This document shows positions 1-9,638 of a stretch of DNA of 64,000 nucleotides, one piece after another (position 1 is the stretch's first letter; every line of letters begins with the position of its first letter). The stretch lies in the NCBI GenBank assembly GCA_028691845.1, contig JAQUYL010000002.1:1-64000 (forward strand), read 5' to 3'. The notes below the pieces were generated by a model. That model was given only the letters and a program-made list of their open reading frames with translations, did no database searches and had not been told where the DNA came from. Made by a program: the position numbers and the translations under genes. Origin of the DNA: Opitutaceae bacterium (lineage in GTDB: Bacteria; Verrucomicrobiota; Verrucomicrobiia; Opitutales; Opitutaceae).

Positions 1-171
1 CACGCGCATGGGGTTGGCAAATGGAGTGGCATGCATCAGATCCGCCGCCTCCGCCTTGGCGCGCTTCAGATCCATATCCACCATGACGATCTCACCGCCC
101 GTGCCGCGTTGAATCAGGGCATAGGCGGCGGTCGAGCCTACCCGACCACTTCCCACGATGCCGATTTTCAT
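1..171 (-). CDS. ldh: L-lactate dehydrogenase, N-terminal part (runs off the left edge)
   Basis: The 57 visible codons encode the start of an NAD-dependent L-lactate/malate dehydrogenase. The Rossmann dinucleotide-binding loop GSGRVGS is at residues 7-13, followed by an acidic residue at the end of strand 2 (VDMD) and the sequence DLMHATPF. The last is typical of lactate dehydrogenases such as the Thermus enzyme rather than of malate dehydrogenases. The enzyme would reduce pyruvate to lactate with NADH in the cytosol, which fits a fermentative lifestyle. The ATG at 169-171 is preceded by a good Shine-Dalgarno GGAGG (complement of 178-182), one of the few in this window. The C-terminal catalytic His and substrate-binding Arg lie outside the window, so lactate versus malate specificity rests on the N-terminal resemblance. 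Confidence 0.85.
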   Translation of the reverse strand, partial: MKIGIVGSGRVGSTAAYALIQRGTGGEIVMVDMDLKRAKAEAADLMHATPFANPMRV

Positions 172-762
172 AGGATGCCTCCGTTAAAAAATGATGTGCC
201 CGGGGCTGGCATGGTTGAGACGACGATGATTTGCATGGCTGAATGATGATCAAAACATGGGGCGTTTCATCACGCAACGGACAACCGGATGATAAGACGG
301 ATATTAAAAGGTTTTATTTGCTTTGGGTCCAATGTCACGGAGCTTGCCCCGGTCTGGGGGAGGAGAAAAGAAAGGCGGGAATTTCATGGCAGGGGCACCC
401 TGGATCCAGAAGACGGCCTGGGTTGGTTCGTGCCGGAACTGGCAACGGGCTGGTCGTTTGCCGAGAAATCCGGGTGGCAGGAGGCGCTCGAACCCGCCGC
501 AGCAAAGGCGCAGCCGCAAAATTAAGCTCAGGAAGTCTTCGCTTGTAAGCTGCTTAAGAAGCATCGGCCGGCCGCGAGAAATCGCGCGCCGGCTGATCGA
601 TATGCCGCCGCACGCGACACCTGGGGGATAAGGGTTCGTGGAGCCGTGTTTAGACGGAGGACTATCTTTCAAGCGCACTTGCCGGTGGCGGCGGGAGTTT
701 GATGAACTCACTCCTTTGGCGTGCCGAAGGGTGCTGATCCCTTTGCCTCACGTCCGATCCAT
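172..762. other. Intergenic region between ldh and the outer-membrane gene
   Basis: No convincing gene is seen. The left part must hold the leftward ldh promoter and its ribosome site. The right part holds a run of hairpins, the largest at 563-597, and then the leader of the rightward gene at 763. Short open frames on both strands have atypical composition and no recognisable family. Confidence 0.6.
563..597. other. Strong hairpin with GAAA tetraloop
   Basis: Two arms (563-577 and 582-597) pair over about 14 bp with one bulge and one G-T pair, closed by GAAA at 578-581. GAAA is a GNRA loop that is stabilising in RNA when read on the plus strand. Two short hairpins precede it: GCTT/AAGC at 541-550 and TGCTT/AAGCA at 551-563. 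No U-tract follows, so it is not a standard terminator. It could be a structured leader of the gene at 763, or a REP-like element. Confidence 0.45.
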
Positions 763-2004
763 ATGCATTCATCCTTTCACACCGGTCTTCTTCGTTGCGG
801 CCGGCCCATTCGGGCCGCCGCGGGTATTGCCGCCGCCAGTCTGTTCGCAACCACTGGAGGCGCGGAGCCTGCGGCCCAGGCACTCAAGGTGGCCGTGGGA
901 TTCGAGCAGGCCTACGACACCGATGTGTTTCGCATGGACCAGGGGCCGCTCGGCGATCGCGGGTCGGCCGTGACCACGCTCTCGGCGCAGGTGTCGGGGA
1001 CGCTGCCGTGCGGCATCGCGGCCAGTTATGCCCCCATGGCCGCATGGTACTGGAGCGATTCGTCGGAGGACAACATGCGCCATGTCGGCACCTTCAGTGG
1101 CAAGGGCGAGGTGGCCGCGGCAAACTGGGAGGCGTCGACCCAGACCACTTATGTGGATGGATCCCGGCAGGCGCCGGCCTTTGGCCTGGGCCACAGCTGT
1201 TTCACGATCGCGCAGGGACGGGAACGGCGGGAGCAATGGCAGAACCGGTCGAGCCTGGCGGTACGGGTGGATGGGCCGGTTGGTTTCGTCCGCGCGGCAG
1301 GCGCTTTTGCGGGCTACGATCTGCGCACCGTCCAAAGTGCGGCGGCGGGCTACGACAATTATGTCGATCGCTACGACATCCAGGGCGGCGTCGATGCGGG
1401 CTGCGCGGGCAAAGGCCGCCCGACATTCTGGCTGGGCTACCGGCACGGCTACCAGTTTCAGGATCGCGACGGCGGCCGGCCCAGCGACCGGTCGAATCAC
1501 TATGACCGGCTGGTCTTCGGGGTGGAGGGCCAGCTCGCGCCCTGGTTGAAAATCGCCGTGCAAGCCGGTCCGGATTATCATCACTATGCGTCCGGTTCAG
1601 CCGGTCATCGCTACCTGACCCGGTTGTTCGCCGATGCAAGCGCCACGTTGCGCGTGGCGCCGGGGGACACCGTGCAACTCACGACCAAGCACTTCCAGTG
1701 GGTGTCGAGCACCGGATTCGCCAGCTACAATGATGTATCCTGCCAGACGGTCTGGAAACACGATTTTTCGCAGAGCATCAGCGTCACGATTGGTGGCAAG
1801 GCTCTGGCGGGGCTATACGATGGCATTGTGCGAAAAGACTGGATCTATGCCGGCACGGCCGGAGTGACCTGGCGCGCCGACGCCCAGTGGGAATGGGTGT
1901 TCGGCTATATGCATGAGATCGGACACGACGCCTCGGCGCTGAATGATCCAAACCGCGAATGGCGTCGCGACCTGACCAGCATCGGCTTGACTTGGAAGTA
2001 TTGA
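763..2004 (+). CDS. Outer-membrane beta-barrel-like protein
   Basis: About 413 residues. The N-terminus from the ATG at 763 has a basic then hydrophobic stretch ending in an Ala-rich segment (about residues 15-40), consistent with a Sec signal peptide. The mature part is rich in alternating polar/hydrophobic strands with many Tyr, Trp, Gly and Asp and ends in a strand closing with an aromatic residue (WKY). That pattern is usual for outer-membrane barrels recognised by the BAM machinery. I do not recognise a specific family; a porin-like or uncharacterised barrel is the likeliest reading. A GTG 42 bp upstream is in frame, but the peptide it adds precedes the signal sequence, so I prefer 763. 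It stands alone, with a pseudogene behind it. Confidence 0.7.
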   Translation: MHSSFHTGLLRCGRPIRAAAGIAAASLFATTGGAEPAAQALKVAVGFEQAYDTDVFRMDQGPLGDRGSAVTTLSAQVSGTLPCGIAASYAPMAAWYWSDSSEDNMRHVGTFSGKGEVAAANWEASTQTTYVDGSRQAPAFGLGHSCFTIAQGRERREQWQNRSSLAVRVDGPVGFVRAAGAFAGYDLRTVQSAAAGYDNYVDRYDIQGGVDAGCAGKGRPTFWLGYRHGYQFQDRDGGRPSDRSNHYDRLVFGVEGQLAPWLKIAVQAGPDYHHYASGSAGHRYLTRLFADASATLRVAPGDTVQLTTKHFQWVSSTGFASYNDVSCQTVWKHDFSQSISVTIGGKALAGLYDGIVRKDWIYAGTAGVTWRADAQWEWVFGYMHEIGHDASALNDPNREWRRDLTSIGLTWKY

Positions 2005-2074
2005 TAAGTGGGTCGCGGCACCGCGAAATCACAGGGTAGCGCATGCCGCCAGGAGCCGTCTCCGCGGGTCCGGC

Positions 2075-2365
2075 CTATGCGGCCGCATCCGGCAGCCCCA
2101 TCCGGCGCCGCCAGCGGTGGTGAGAAGCCAGTCCGGACCGGATGGATTCGTGCTCAAGGTGTTTCACACCGTACTCGCGGCAGGCCTGCTCGAACAGCCG
2201 GGAGAAGGGGAAATCCGCCTCCTCGACGCAATGTGCCAGCTGAAACACGACGCTCAATGTCACGCCCGGCACCAGGATCGCCACGGCGCGGAACGCCAGC
2301 ACCACCCCAACGAAGTGGAGGCACAAGGGCAGCACGAACGCCAGGGCTAGGAAGACCGCCCGGCC
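2075..2365 (-). pseudogene. Fatty-acid (acyl-CoA/acyl-lipid) desaturase remnant with internal deletion
   Basis: Read leftward, this frame has a membrane segment followed by FQLAHCVEEADFP, matching the central part of DesC/linoleoyl-type desaturases. It then jumps directly to a C-terminus of the form CREYGVKHL...SHHRWRRRMG, which matches the last 40 or so residues of the same family. The segment that should lie between them, with the third histidine box (HxxHH type) and a transmembrane pair, is missing. So are the N-terminal half and the first histidine boxes. The result cannot be an active di-iron desaturase. The frame stays open across the junction, so the deletion removed a multiple of three. 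The upstream boundary is approximate, because the frame continues open into sequence that no longer resembles the family. Confidence 0.7.
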
Positions 2366-2392
2366 CCTGGGTTGGGCGCCGGCTGTGACAGG

Positions 2393-2629
2393 ATGCAACG
2401 GGCGGCGGCCATCCTGGAAGCGGAGCGCAAAAACCTGGTCGGCGAACGCCTCGCAATCAAGGAGCACCACGCGTCTTTGCGGCGGGAGGAGGAACTGCAA
2501 CGACGCGAAGCCCATCTGGTGCAACGTGAGCGCTCGCCAGCTCATCAGCCCCTGTCGGCCGCCCCGGCGACCACGCGCAAGTCGGCTCTTGCGTCAGCCA
2601 AATCGTTCCTCGCGCTCGGCCGAAGCTGA
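2393..2629 (+). CDS. Small hypothetical protein with coiled-coil
   Basis: 78 residues from the ATG at 2393. The first 50 residues are rich in Glu, Arg, Gln, Ala and Leu in a heptad-like pattern (for example AAAILEAERKNLVGERL), predicting an alpha-helical coiled coil. The tail is Ser/Ala-rich. Composition looks like real coding sequence, and the opposite strand there no longer matches the desaturase family. There is no clear ribosome site and no recognised family. It may be a fragment left by the event that destroyed the neighbouring desaturase. Confidence 0.4.
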   Translation: MQRAAAILEAERKNLVGERLAIKEHHASLRREEELQRREAHLVQRERSPAHQPLSAAPATTRKSALASAKSFLALGRS

Positions 2630-2770
2630 TTGCTGGGTGCGTGCGACCGCGGGTTGACGCGCCCCATCCTGCGCCAGGGTGGGCCCCCGGTTCGCTGTCC
2701 GTCGTTGGCTACTGGGGCGGCCTCTGGGGCGCACCCCGCTTTTCGCCGCACCCGCCCGTGCCCCGGGGTA

Positions 2771-2793
2771 TTTGTCACCTATTGGGTGACAAA
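2771..2793. repeat. Dispersed 23-bp palindrome, copy 1
   Basis: Perfect 9-5-9 inverted repeat, TTTGTCACC-N5-GGTGACAAA, in the gap downstream of the CoA-binding pseudogene. It shares about 24 identical bases with copy 2 at 5692 in the opposite orientation. See the related finding for the other copies. Confidence 0.8.
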
Positions 2794-2868
2794 ACAGAAT
2801 GCCACATCCCAACGGTTGCAGAGCCGGTCCGGCGTGGTTCCGGTCGCAGGGAAGGGCGGTGCATCCAG

Positions 2869-3338
2869 CTACGGCGCGGTGGCCGTATCCGGCGGCAGCC
2901 GGCCGAGCACATGCCAGAGCCAGCGGTGGAATCGATGAATGGCGTAGCCGGTCGGCAGAAACATGAGGATGCGGTGGCCGTGCACCGCAGCGATGCCGTG
3001 TGTCGCGCAGAACGCCACAGCGGCAGGAGATGATGCACCCTGTTGCATCCAGACACGACGGACGCCGGTGGCGAGAGCTTCCCGCAGCACCTGCATCGTC
3101 TGCGCTGGCGGAACGACGATCAGCACACCCCGACGGGTTCAGGCAGTGAGGCGAGACTTGGAGCGCGCGGCCGTCCTTCGATAACGGCGGCGCTCGGGTG
3201 GACCGGAAAGATCCGGTAACCGTTGGCCACCAGTCCGCGCAGCGTCCGCTTGCCGAACTTTCTTTCCGTGCGGGAAGTGCCGACAATGGCGAGCGCCTTC
3301 TGCGCCAGAAAATCGTCGACCACATGCCTCGAGGTCAT
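2869..3338 (-). pseudogene. CoA-binding domain protein (YccU-like), frameshifted
   Basis: Two overlapping leftward frames together spell one CoA_binding-domain protein. The N-terminal half (ATG at 3338, VDDFLAQKALAIVGTSRTE) carries the Rossmann-like first strand and glycine-rich loop. The C-terminal half (LIVVPPAQTMQVLREALATG, then VWMQQGASS) carries the second half of the fold. They join near 3120-3130, where a two-base gain (GTGTG for GTG) or one-base loss shifts the frame and gives an early stop. Family members are about 140-150 residues, matching the combined length. The role of the family is poorly defined beyond CoA binding. Whether this is true decay or a sequencing error cannot be told from one sequence. 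Confidence 0.75.
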
Positions 3339-3426
3339 GGTGAAATTGGCGAGGGAGAATGAGGGCTCAACGGAGGAAGGCCGCCGGTTTACCACGGGCC
3401 GCCGCCTGCTGTCGCTATCTGCATGT

Positions 3427-5325
3427 TCAGTTCTGATCCAGCGCCGTGAGGGCCGTGACCAGGGACTCCCACTCGGCCGTGGCGGCGTGCAGCCGGTCGA
3501 CGACCCCGCTCAACTCGCGATTCACCGCCGCCGGTTTGCCGGGTTCCTGGTATGTTTCCGGCGCCTCCAGCCGGGCGGTGAGTTCGCCCTGCCGCTCCTC
3601 GAGTTCGGTGATTTCCTTTTCCAGCGCGTCGACCTGTGCCTGCAGCGCGCGGCGTTGCCTGTTGCGGGCGGTGCGCGCCTCGGCTTCGGCCCGGCGCTGC
3701 TCCTTTGTCTTCGATCCGGATGAAACTGGAGGCGCGGCGGCCCCTGGCTGGGGCCGCGCGTCGGTGAATCCGGCGGTCAGCGCCGCGCGGGCCGAGGAGG
3801 CGCGGGACTTGTCGAGATAGTAATCGTAGTTGCCGGCATAGGGCGTGAGGCGCCCAGCATGGACGTGCAGCACCTGGTTGGCGATGGCCCGGATGAAATA
3901 GACGTCGTGGCTGATGAAGATGAGGGTGCCCTCGTATTGGCGGAGCGCGTTGACCAGCGCATCCGTGCTGGCGATGTCGAGGTGCGTGGTGGGCTCGTCC
4001 ATCAGCAGCAGGTTGGGTGGCGCGAGAAGAAACTTTGCCAGGGCCAGGCGCGATTTTTCACCGCCGGAAAGGACGGAGACGCGCTTGAACACATCATCCC
4101 TGCGAAACAGGAAGCCGCCGAGAATGGTGCGCGCCAGCTGCTCGGTGATCGCCGGGTTTTCCGCGCGCATTTCCATCGCCTCCTCCAGCACTGTGTGCCG
4201 CGGGTTCAGGTTCTCCAGTCGGTTCTGGGAAAAATAGCCGACGCGGACGTTGCTGCCGAGTTCGCGTTCCCCGCCCTGGATCGGGACGAGGCCGGCGAGG
4301 ATCTTGAGCAGCGTCGACTTGCCGGCTCCGTTGGGGCCCACCAGCACCAGGCGCTGGCCGCGCTCGGCCTGGAAATCCAGGTCGCGGTAGACGACGAGGT
4401 CGCCGTAGGCCTGCTGCACCTTGGCGAGGGTCGCGACCTTAAGACCCGAACGCGGCGGCTGGGGGAAATGAAAACGCGGTGCGCTGATGTCGTCCTCGGG
4501 CAGCGCGACGGCATCCTCGCGCAGGCGCTCGATCTGCTTTTCCTTGGACTTGGCGCGCGAGGCGAGGCTGGCCTTGGCGCCGAAGCGGTCGACGAAACGC
4601 TGGAGGTGTGCGATTTCGCGCTGCTGGTTCTTGTAGGCGGAGAGCTGCTGGGCGTGGTGCGCCTCCTTCTGCCGGAGGTAATCGTCGAAGTTGCCCGTCC
4701 AGCGGTAGAGGGTCTGGTTGCGCAGCTCGAGGATGCCGGTGCACAGCTCGTTGAGAAACGCGCGGTCGTGGGAGATGATCACGAGTCCGCCGGGATAATT
4801 CCGCAGGTAGGCCTGGAACCAAAGCAGCGCCTCGAGATCGAGGTGGTTGGTCGGCTCGTCGAGGAGGAGCAGCGTGGGTTCCTGCACGAGCAGGCGGGCG
4901 AGGTGGGCCCGCATCACCCAGCCGCCGGAAAAGGTCTTGGCCGGGCGCTCGGCGTCACTCTCGCGGAAGCCGAGGCCGGCGAGGATCTTCTTCGCCCGCG
5001 GTTCGAGCGTGTAATCCGGGTCGTGCTCATCGAGCGCTTCACCGGCCGCATGATGCGGCGAATGTCCGAGGGCGATCTCCAGGATGGTCTCGGCGCCGGC
5101 CGGCGCGCTTTCCTGGGGCAGGAAGCCGAAGCTGGCGCCCCGTTCCCACTCGATTGTGCCCGCTTCGAGCGAATCCTCACCCAGGATGAGATTGAACAAA
5201 GTGGTCTTGCCCGTGCCGTTGGCGCCGACCAGGCCCAGCCGGTCCGTGCGCTTCACGAACAGCGACACGTCCGCGAACAGGGTGCGCGGGCCGAAGGACT
5301 TGGAAACGCCGGCCAGTGTGAGCAT
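3427..5325 (-). CDS. ABC-F family ATP-binding protein (ribosome-associated)
   Basis: 632 residues with two ABC ATPase domains and no membrane segment. The first has Walker A GANGTGKTT near residue 35, the signature SGGW near 175 and Walker B LLLLDEPTNHLD. The second has GPNGAGKST near 335, LSGGEKSRLALAKF and LLLMDEPTTHLD. The linker between them is basic and helical (the P-site tRNA interaction motif region of ABC-F proteins), and the last 80 residues form an Arg/Glu/Gln-rich coiled coil, as in YheS/Uup-type members. ABC-F proteins bind the ribosomal E site and rescue or regulate stalled translation; some protect against antibiotics. Which subgroup this is cannot be settled by eye. The ATG at 5325 starts a typical MLTLAGVSKSFG beginning. 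Confidence 0.93.
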   Translation of the reverse strand: MLTLAGVSKSFGPRTLFADVSLFVKRTDRLGLVGANGTGKTTLFNLILGEDSLEAGTIEWERGASFGFLPQESAPAGAETILEIALGHSPHHAAGEALDEHDPDYTLEPRAKKILAGLGFRESDAERPAKTFSGGWVMRAHLARLLVQEPTLLLLDEPTNHLDLEALLWFQAYLRNYPGGLVIISHDRAFLNELCTGILELRNQTLYRWTGNFDDYLRQKEAHHAQQLSAYKNQQREIAHLQRFVDRFGAKASLASRAKSKEKQIERLREDAVALPEDDISAPRFHFPQPPRSGLKVATLAKVQQAYGDLVVYRDLDFQAERGQRLVLVGPNGAGKSTLLKILAGLVPIQGGERELGSNVRVGYFSQNRLENLNPRHTVLEEAMEMRAENPAITEQLARTILGGFLFRRDDVFKRVSVLSGGEKSRLALAKFLLAPPNLLLMDEPTTHLDIASTDALVNALRQYEGTLIFISHDVYFIRAIANQVLHVHAGRLTPYAGNYDYYLDKSRASSARAALTAGFTDARPQPGAAAPPVSSGSKTKEQRRAEAEARTARNRQRRALQAQVDALEKEITELEERQGELTARLEAPETYQEPGKPAAVNRELSGVVDRLHAATAEWESLVTALTALDQN

Positions 5326-5726
5326 GGAAGCTGCCCACGAAAGCGCCCGCCCGCCCGGCGGTCAAGGCGCGTGCGCCCCGGCGAGCGATGGAGTGGCTCT
5401 CCAGGTCGGCCGTGCCGAGGAGGGGGATGGTCAGCGCCGTGCTTCCATCGCGCGAGCACGATCCTCGTATCGCGTCGGGCGGCGCAGGCATCGGCAGGCG
5501 TCTGCCGCCTGCGCTGGCCGCCCTCGTAATGCGCGAGCTGGTGGACGTGACGGCCGCGATTGAGCACCGTGTGGATTTTCGCTTCGTGGGTTCCGTCGTT
5601 TACGGGATGGGTTCGCCCATGACTTCGGATTGGTTGTCAATCACGTGTCATGCACCCATGGCGGACCGGCCTGTCCCGTTGATCTGACGAGAAAGTCACC
5701 CAATAGGTGACAAATACCGTTGCTGA
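5326..5726. other. Intergenic region containing palindrome copy 2
   Basis: About 400 bp between the 3' end of the EamA gene (leftward) and the start of the ABC-F gene (also leftward). It should contain the ABC-F promoter. Apart from the palindrome at 5692-5714 no gene or RNA is recognised. Confidence 0.5.
5692..5714. repeat. Dispersed 23-bp palindrome, copy 2
   Basis: AAAGTCACC-N5-GGTGACAAA, 9-5-9 geometry, starting 12 bp before the leftward stop codon of the EamA gene (that is, just downstream of that gene). Opposite orientation to copy 1, judged by the asymmetric centre (CAATA versus TATTG). Confidence 0.8.
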
Positions 5727-6635
5727 CTAGCTGACCAGTGTGAGCGCGACCGCGCCGCCGACGGCGATGGCGCCGCCCACGAGCGAGCGGAACGGTGATT
5801 TTTCGCCCTCGATCCAGCGGGCGAAGGGGATGATGACGAGCGGGGTGGTGGCAGTGATGGGGAGCACGATTCCACTGGGGGCCGTGGCCAGCGCCCACTG
5901 ATAGCTGCTCATGCCGAGAATAGGGCCCGCAAAGGCATTGCCCAGCACCCACAGGTAGTCCCGGGGCTGATGGGCGCGGGCCGCGGCCGTTCGCGTCGGA
6001 TCGGCGCGCCGTGACTCAACCCACCATTGCAGGGCAAACCAGGTGCCGGTGAGAACCAGACCGCCCACGATGCGCTGGAACGCTGCCGTGAGTCCGTCGA
6101 GGTGCTCCCCGGCGGCGGCGGCAACGGCAAAGCCCCGCCGGCTGACCACGGCGCCGAGAGCCTGGCCCGCGGCGGCCAGCACTCCGAACACGACGCCCCA
6201 GCTGCGTACCTTGACCCGCGGCGGATTCGCCCGGGTCGGCATGAGCGCGAGCACGATGCCGCTGAGGATGACGGCACTGCAGGCGAGTTGCGCCGGGGTG
6301 AGCCGGGTGTCCAGCCACAGCCATTCGACCATGATCGCGATCGGCACGGCGAGGCACTGGTTCATCATGGTCGTCAGCCGCGAGCCGAGCCGGGGCAGGG
6401 CCGCGAAAAAGGCGAGATCGCTCAGGCCCATGCCGAGCACGCCGCTCAGCAGAAACTGGTTCAGGGCCGCGCCGCGCAGTCCCTGCCCGAACAGGAAGGC
6501 CCACAATCCGAGGAACACCAGACCCACCAGGAGGCGGCCGAGATTGGCGCGCGCCGGCCCGAGCACCTGCTGGCTGCGGTTCGCCAGCACGGCGGACAGG
6601 GAGAAGCACACGGTGGTAAGGAAGGCGGGGAACAT
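5727..6635 (-). CDS. EamA/DMT-family membrane transporter (first paralogue)
   Basis: 302 residues with about ten hydrophobic segments arranged as two EamA repeats of five helices. It shows the typical family features [11 protein letters not shown] at the third/fourth helix and a late [23 protein letters not shown] in the second repeat. Proteins of the drug/metabolite transporter superfamily export or exchange small metabolites at the inner membrane; the substrate is not predictable. The ATG at 6635 starts directly with the first helix ([13 protein letters not shown]), while longer in-frame starts add a charged, unlikely leader. A close paralogue lies at 14293-15174. Divergent to the DUF255 gene, with about 100 bp between the start codons. 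Confidence 0.88.
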   Translation of the reverse strand: MFPAFLTTVCFSLSAVLANRSQQVLGPARANLGRLLVGLVFLGLWAFLFGQGLRGAALNQFLLSGVLGMGLSDLAFFAALPRLGSRLTTMMNQCLAVPIAIMVEWLWLDTRLTPAQLACSAVILSGIVLALMPTRANPPRVKVRSWGVVFGVLAAAGQALGAVVSRRGFAVAAAAGEHLDGLTAAFQRIVGGLVLTGTWFALQWWVESRRADPTRTAAARAHQPRDYLWVLGNAFAGPILGMSSYQWALATAPSGIVLPITATTPLVIIPFARWIEGEKSPFRSLVGGAIAVGGAVALTLVS

Positions 6636-6739
6636 CAAAGGTCGCCGACTGCAATAGAAGAGGCAACAGGTTGATGCCCGCGCAGGAAAGAGTGAAGTTT
6701 CCATTCGCTTTGCGGCCCCCGCTGGTTTCATTGCCCCGC

Positions 6740-8938
6740 ATGACCGAATCCGACGGCCGCCCGCGGCCACGCCCCAATCGGCTTGCGCATGAAAAATCGC
6801 CCTACCTCCGGCAGCACATGCACAATCTGGTGGACTGGCTGCCGTGGGGCGAGGAGGCCTTCGCCCGGGCCCGGCGCGAGCAGAAGCCGATTTTTCTCTC
6901 GGTCGGCTACTCCACCTGCCACTGGTGCCATGTGATGGCCCACGAATCGTTTGAAAACGAAACCGTGGCCGCCACGCTCAACCGGCATTTTGTGCCGGTC
7001 AAGGTCGACCGCGAGGAGCGGCCCGACATCGATCACATCTACATGACGTACGTGCAGGCGGCGACCGGGCGCGGCGGCTGGCCGATGAGCGTCTGGCTGA
7101 CTCCGGGACTCAAGCCGTTTTACGGTGGCACCTATTTTCCCCCCGAGGACAGGCAGGGAAGGGCGGGGTTTCTCACGGTGCTTCGGGCCCTGGCCAAAGG
7201 ATGGACTGCAGACCGGGAGAATTTCATCAAAGTCGGCGAACAGGTGACCGAAGCCCTGCGCGGCCACGGTCGGAATCCGGCCCAGTTCGACAGCGCTGCC
7301 GCCACCGGGGAAGACGATTTGGCGATTCTCGGGGAGGAGGCCGTCAGGCAATGCTATGCGCATTGCTCTGAATCGTTCGATCCCAATTGGGGCGGTTTTG
7401 GCAGCGCGCCGAAATTCCCGCGCCCGGCGGTGCTCAATTTCCTGTTCCGATTCGCCGGACAGCAGCGCGGAGAGGCGAAGGACGGAGCCGAGGCAGTCCG
7501 GATGGCGTACTTCACCCTGCAGAAGATGGCGGAAGGGGGAATGCACGACCATGTCGGCGGTGGTTTTCACCGTTACTCGGTGGACGCGGAGTGGTTTGTC
7601 CCGCACTTCGAAAAAATGCTCTATGACCAGGCGCAGCTCGCGTCCGTCTTCCTCGAGGCGCGGCAGGCCACGGGAGACGAGTTCTACGCGAGGATCGCCC
7701 GCGAGGTTTTCGACTATGTCGGCCGTGATCTCACCAGCCCGTCCGGCGGGTTCTATTCCGCCGAGGATGCCGACAGTCTTCTGCGGCCGGGCGCTGAGGA
7801 ACACGCCGAGGGCGCGTACTACGTCTGGTCGCAGGGCGAGATCGAGCGCGCCCTCGGGGCGGACGCCGAGATCTTTTGCCTCCACTTTGGCGTGCAAGCC
7901 GGGGGCAACGTCGAGGGGATCAGCGACCCGCTGGGTGAGTTTCGCGGCAAAAACGTCCTGCGGCAGCGACGCGCGCTGGCGGCCACGGCGGACGAATGCC
8001 GGCTCGATGTGCATGCGGCCGGCGAAAAGCTGCGGCTCTGCCTGGCGCGACTGCGCGAGGCACGGGCCAGCCGGCCCCGGCCCCATCTGGACGACAAGAT
8101 CATCACGGCCTGGAGCGGACTGATGATTTCGGCCCTGGCTAAGGGAGTCCAAGTGCTCGGCGATCCCGCCTGCCTGGCCGCCGGCATCCGCGCAGCGGAA
8201 TTCCTGAGGCGGGAGCTCTACGATCCGGCACGGGGCGTGCTCTACCGGAATTATCGCGAGGGCCGGAGTGCCATCGAAGGCTTTGCGGAGGACTATGCCT
8301 TTCTCGTGCAAGGGCTGCTCGATCTGTACGAGGCGTCATTCGAAATCCGCTGGCTGCAATGGGCGGAGCAACTCCAGGCTGCGATGGACGGCTTGTTTTG
8401 GGACGGGGAGAGCGGCGGCTACTTCAATTCCCGCGCCGGCGACCCCGGCGTCATTGTCCGGTTGAAGGAAGACTACGACGGCGCGGAGCCCGCGCCGTCA
8501 TCGGTGGCGGCATTCAACCTGCTCAGGCTGGCCCGGGCCCTGGGCGAAAATGACGGCAGTGAACTGCGGCGCACCGACCGGGCGCGGCGGACGATCGAAT
8601 CGTTGCGGGCCCGCTGGATCGCCGCGCCGTCTGCGCTGCCGCAAATGCTCTGCGCCACCATGCTGGCGCTGGAGCCGCCGCGCACCGTGGTAATCGCCGG
8701 CGATCCGCGGCGGGATGATTTTCGTGAACTGACGGCAGTGCTGCACGAACGGCTGGGGCCGAGGCGCGTGCTGCTGGCGGCCGACGGCGGCGCCGGCCAG
8801 CAGTGGCTGGCGGAGCGCATGCCCTATCTCGCGGAGATGAAGCCGCTGGACGGCCGTGCGACCGCCTACGTGTGCGAGAATTTCACCTGCCGGCAGCCGG
8901 TCTCAACCCCGACCGCGCTGCGGTCGCTGCTGAAGTGA
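6740..8938 (+). CDS. DUF255 thioredoxin-domain protein (YyaL/SSP411 family)
   Basis: 732 residues from the ATG at 6740. The N-terminal third is a thioredoxin-like domain beginning with the family hallmark [14 protein letters not shown]. It carries the redox pair CHWC at residues 60-63 and the following HVMAHESFE. The rest is a long alpha-helical (alpha/alpha barrel) region resembling glycosidase/epimerase barrels, with motifs such as FEKMLYDQA and YSAEDADS. The length fits the family's usual 650-750 residues. The role is unknown; it is cytosolic as no signal peptide is seen. The frame extends further upstream (from 6671), but the usual family N-terminus begins at 6740. Confidence 0.92.
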   Translation: MTESDGRPRPRPNRLAHEKSPYLRQHMHNLVDWLPWGEEAFARARREQKPIFLSVGYSTCHWCHVMAHESFENETVAATLNRHFVPVKVDREERPDIDHIYMTYVQAATGRGGWPMSVWLTPGLKPFYGGTYFPPEDRQGRAGFLTVLRALAKGWTADRENFIKVGEQVTEALRGHGRNPAQFDSAAATGEDDLAILGEEAVRQCYAHCSESFDPNWGGFGSAPKFPRPAVLNFLFRFAGQQRGEAKDGAEAVRMAYFTLQKMAEGGMHDHVGGGFHRYSVDAEWFVPHFEKMLYDQAQLASVFLEARQATGDEFYARIAREVFDYVGRDLTSPSGGFYSAEDADSLLRPGAEEHAEGAYYVWSQGEIERALGADAEIFCLHFGVQAGGNVEGISDPLGEFRGKNVLRQRRALAATADECRLDVHAAGEKLRLCLARLREARASRPRPHLDDKIITAWSGLMISALAKGVQVLGDPACLAAGIRAAEFLRRELYDPARGVLYRNYREGRSAIEGFAEDYAFLVQGLLDLYEASFEIRWLQWAEQLQAAMDGLFWDGESGGYFNSRAGDPGVIVRLKEDYDGAEPAPSSVAAFNLLRLARALGENDGSELRRTDRARRTIESLRARWIAAPSALPQMLCATMLALEPPRTVVIAGDPRRDDFRELTAVLHERLGPRRVLLAADGGAGQQWLAERMPYLAEMKPLDGRATAYVCENFTCRQPVSTPTALRSLLK

Positions 8939-9086
8939 TTCTCGGGAATCTGCAATCGGGTGGGCGCCGGTGTCTCTACCGACGCCCGTCGCCCATGAGG
9001 ACATCGGCAACCACCGCGCAGAAGGGCGCCTGAAGGAGAGCCGTGGGGATCGCGCGCCCCAGGAAACCTGGCCCGCGATCTGGCGA

Positions 9087-9563
9087 CTATTTGTCCTCTG
9101 CCACCTTGAGTTCCGCTGAGGACTCGGCGGAGGAGCTGAGCAGGTCGCGGATCGATTCGATGATCCCGAGCATTTCGCCATGTTTCGCGGCGAAAGTCAG
9201 CAGGCGGATCTCCTCCTCGTCGAGGCCGGCCTGGCGGATCGTCTCGGTCAGTTGAGTCAAAGCCTGGTTGGTGGTCCGCGCATAGGTCGAAACCTTGCGG
9301 CGGGCGGTGGCGAGGGTGGCGGGTTCGGACAGGCGGATGCCGCTGGTGGCCTCCAGCCAGAGAAGGGCGAGGCTGGTCATCTCCGATGAATCGGCCGCAT
9401 ACCCCATTTTCCCCATCAGGCGGGCCATCGTCTTGAACTTCACCTGGCGTCCGCCTTCGACGTTAAGGACGGTATTGCGATGGCAGCGGGCCAGGGCAGC
9501 CAAAGCTTCGTGGCTGAGTCCCTTTTGTTCCCGCAATTTGCGGAAAAGCTGGGTGTATTGCAT
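9087..9563 (-). CDS. XRE-family helix-turn-helix transcriptional regulator
   Basis: 158 residues. The first 60 form an HTH_3/XRE domain (LREQKGLSHEALAALARCHRNTVLNVE), with the recognition helix around residues 27-36. The remainder is alpha-helical and ends in an acidic/Ser-rich tail, perhaps a ligand or dimerisation region. It is divergent from the small protein/response regulator pair, sharing the 9564-9665 intergenic space, so it may regulate that pair and itself. Such regulators bind short palindromes as dimers. Whether it recognises the dispersed TTTGTCACC-type palindrome of this window is an open speculation. The ATG at 9563 is the only sensible start. Confidence 0.85.
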   Translation of the reverse strand: MQYTQLFRKLREQKGLSHEALAALARCHRNTVLNVEGGRQVKFKTMARLMGKMGYAADSSEMTSLALLWLEATSGIRLSEPATLATARRKVSTYARTTNQALTQLTETIRQAGLDEEEIRLLTFAAKHGEMLGIIESIRDLLSSSAESSAELKVAEDK

Positions 9564-9638
9564 CGGGAAGGTGCATGAAGCCGGAGGCCGGGGTTGTCAA
9601 TGCGGGCAGCACCGGGCCAGTGGGCAATTAGATCGATG

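Noticed and set aside
304-711. Leftward 135-residue frame in the first gap
   Set aside because: Composition unlike neighbours, no start signal, overlaps the hairpin region; no recognisable family.
6728-8311. Frame opposite the DUF255 protein; similar ones at 3859-5529 and 15248-16633
   Set aside because: Overlap fully recognised genes and show no domains.
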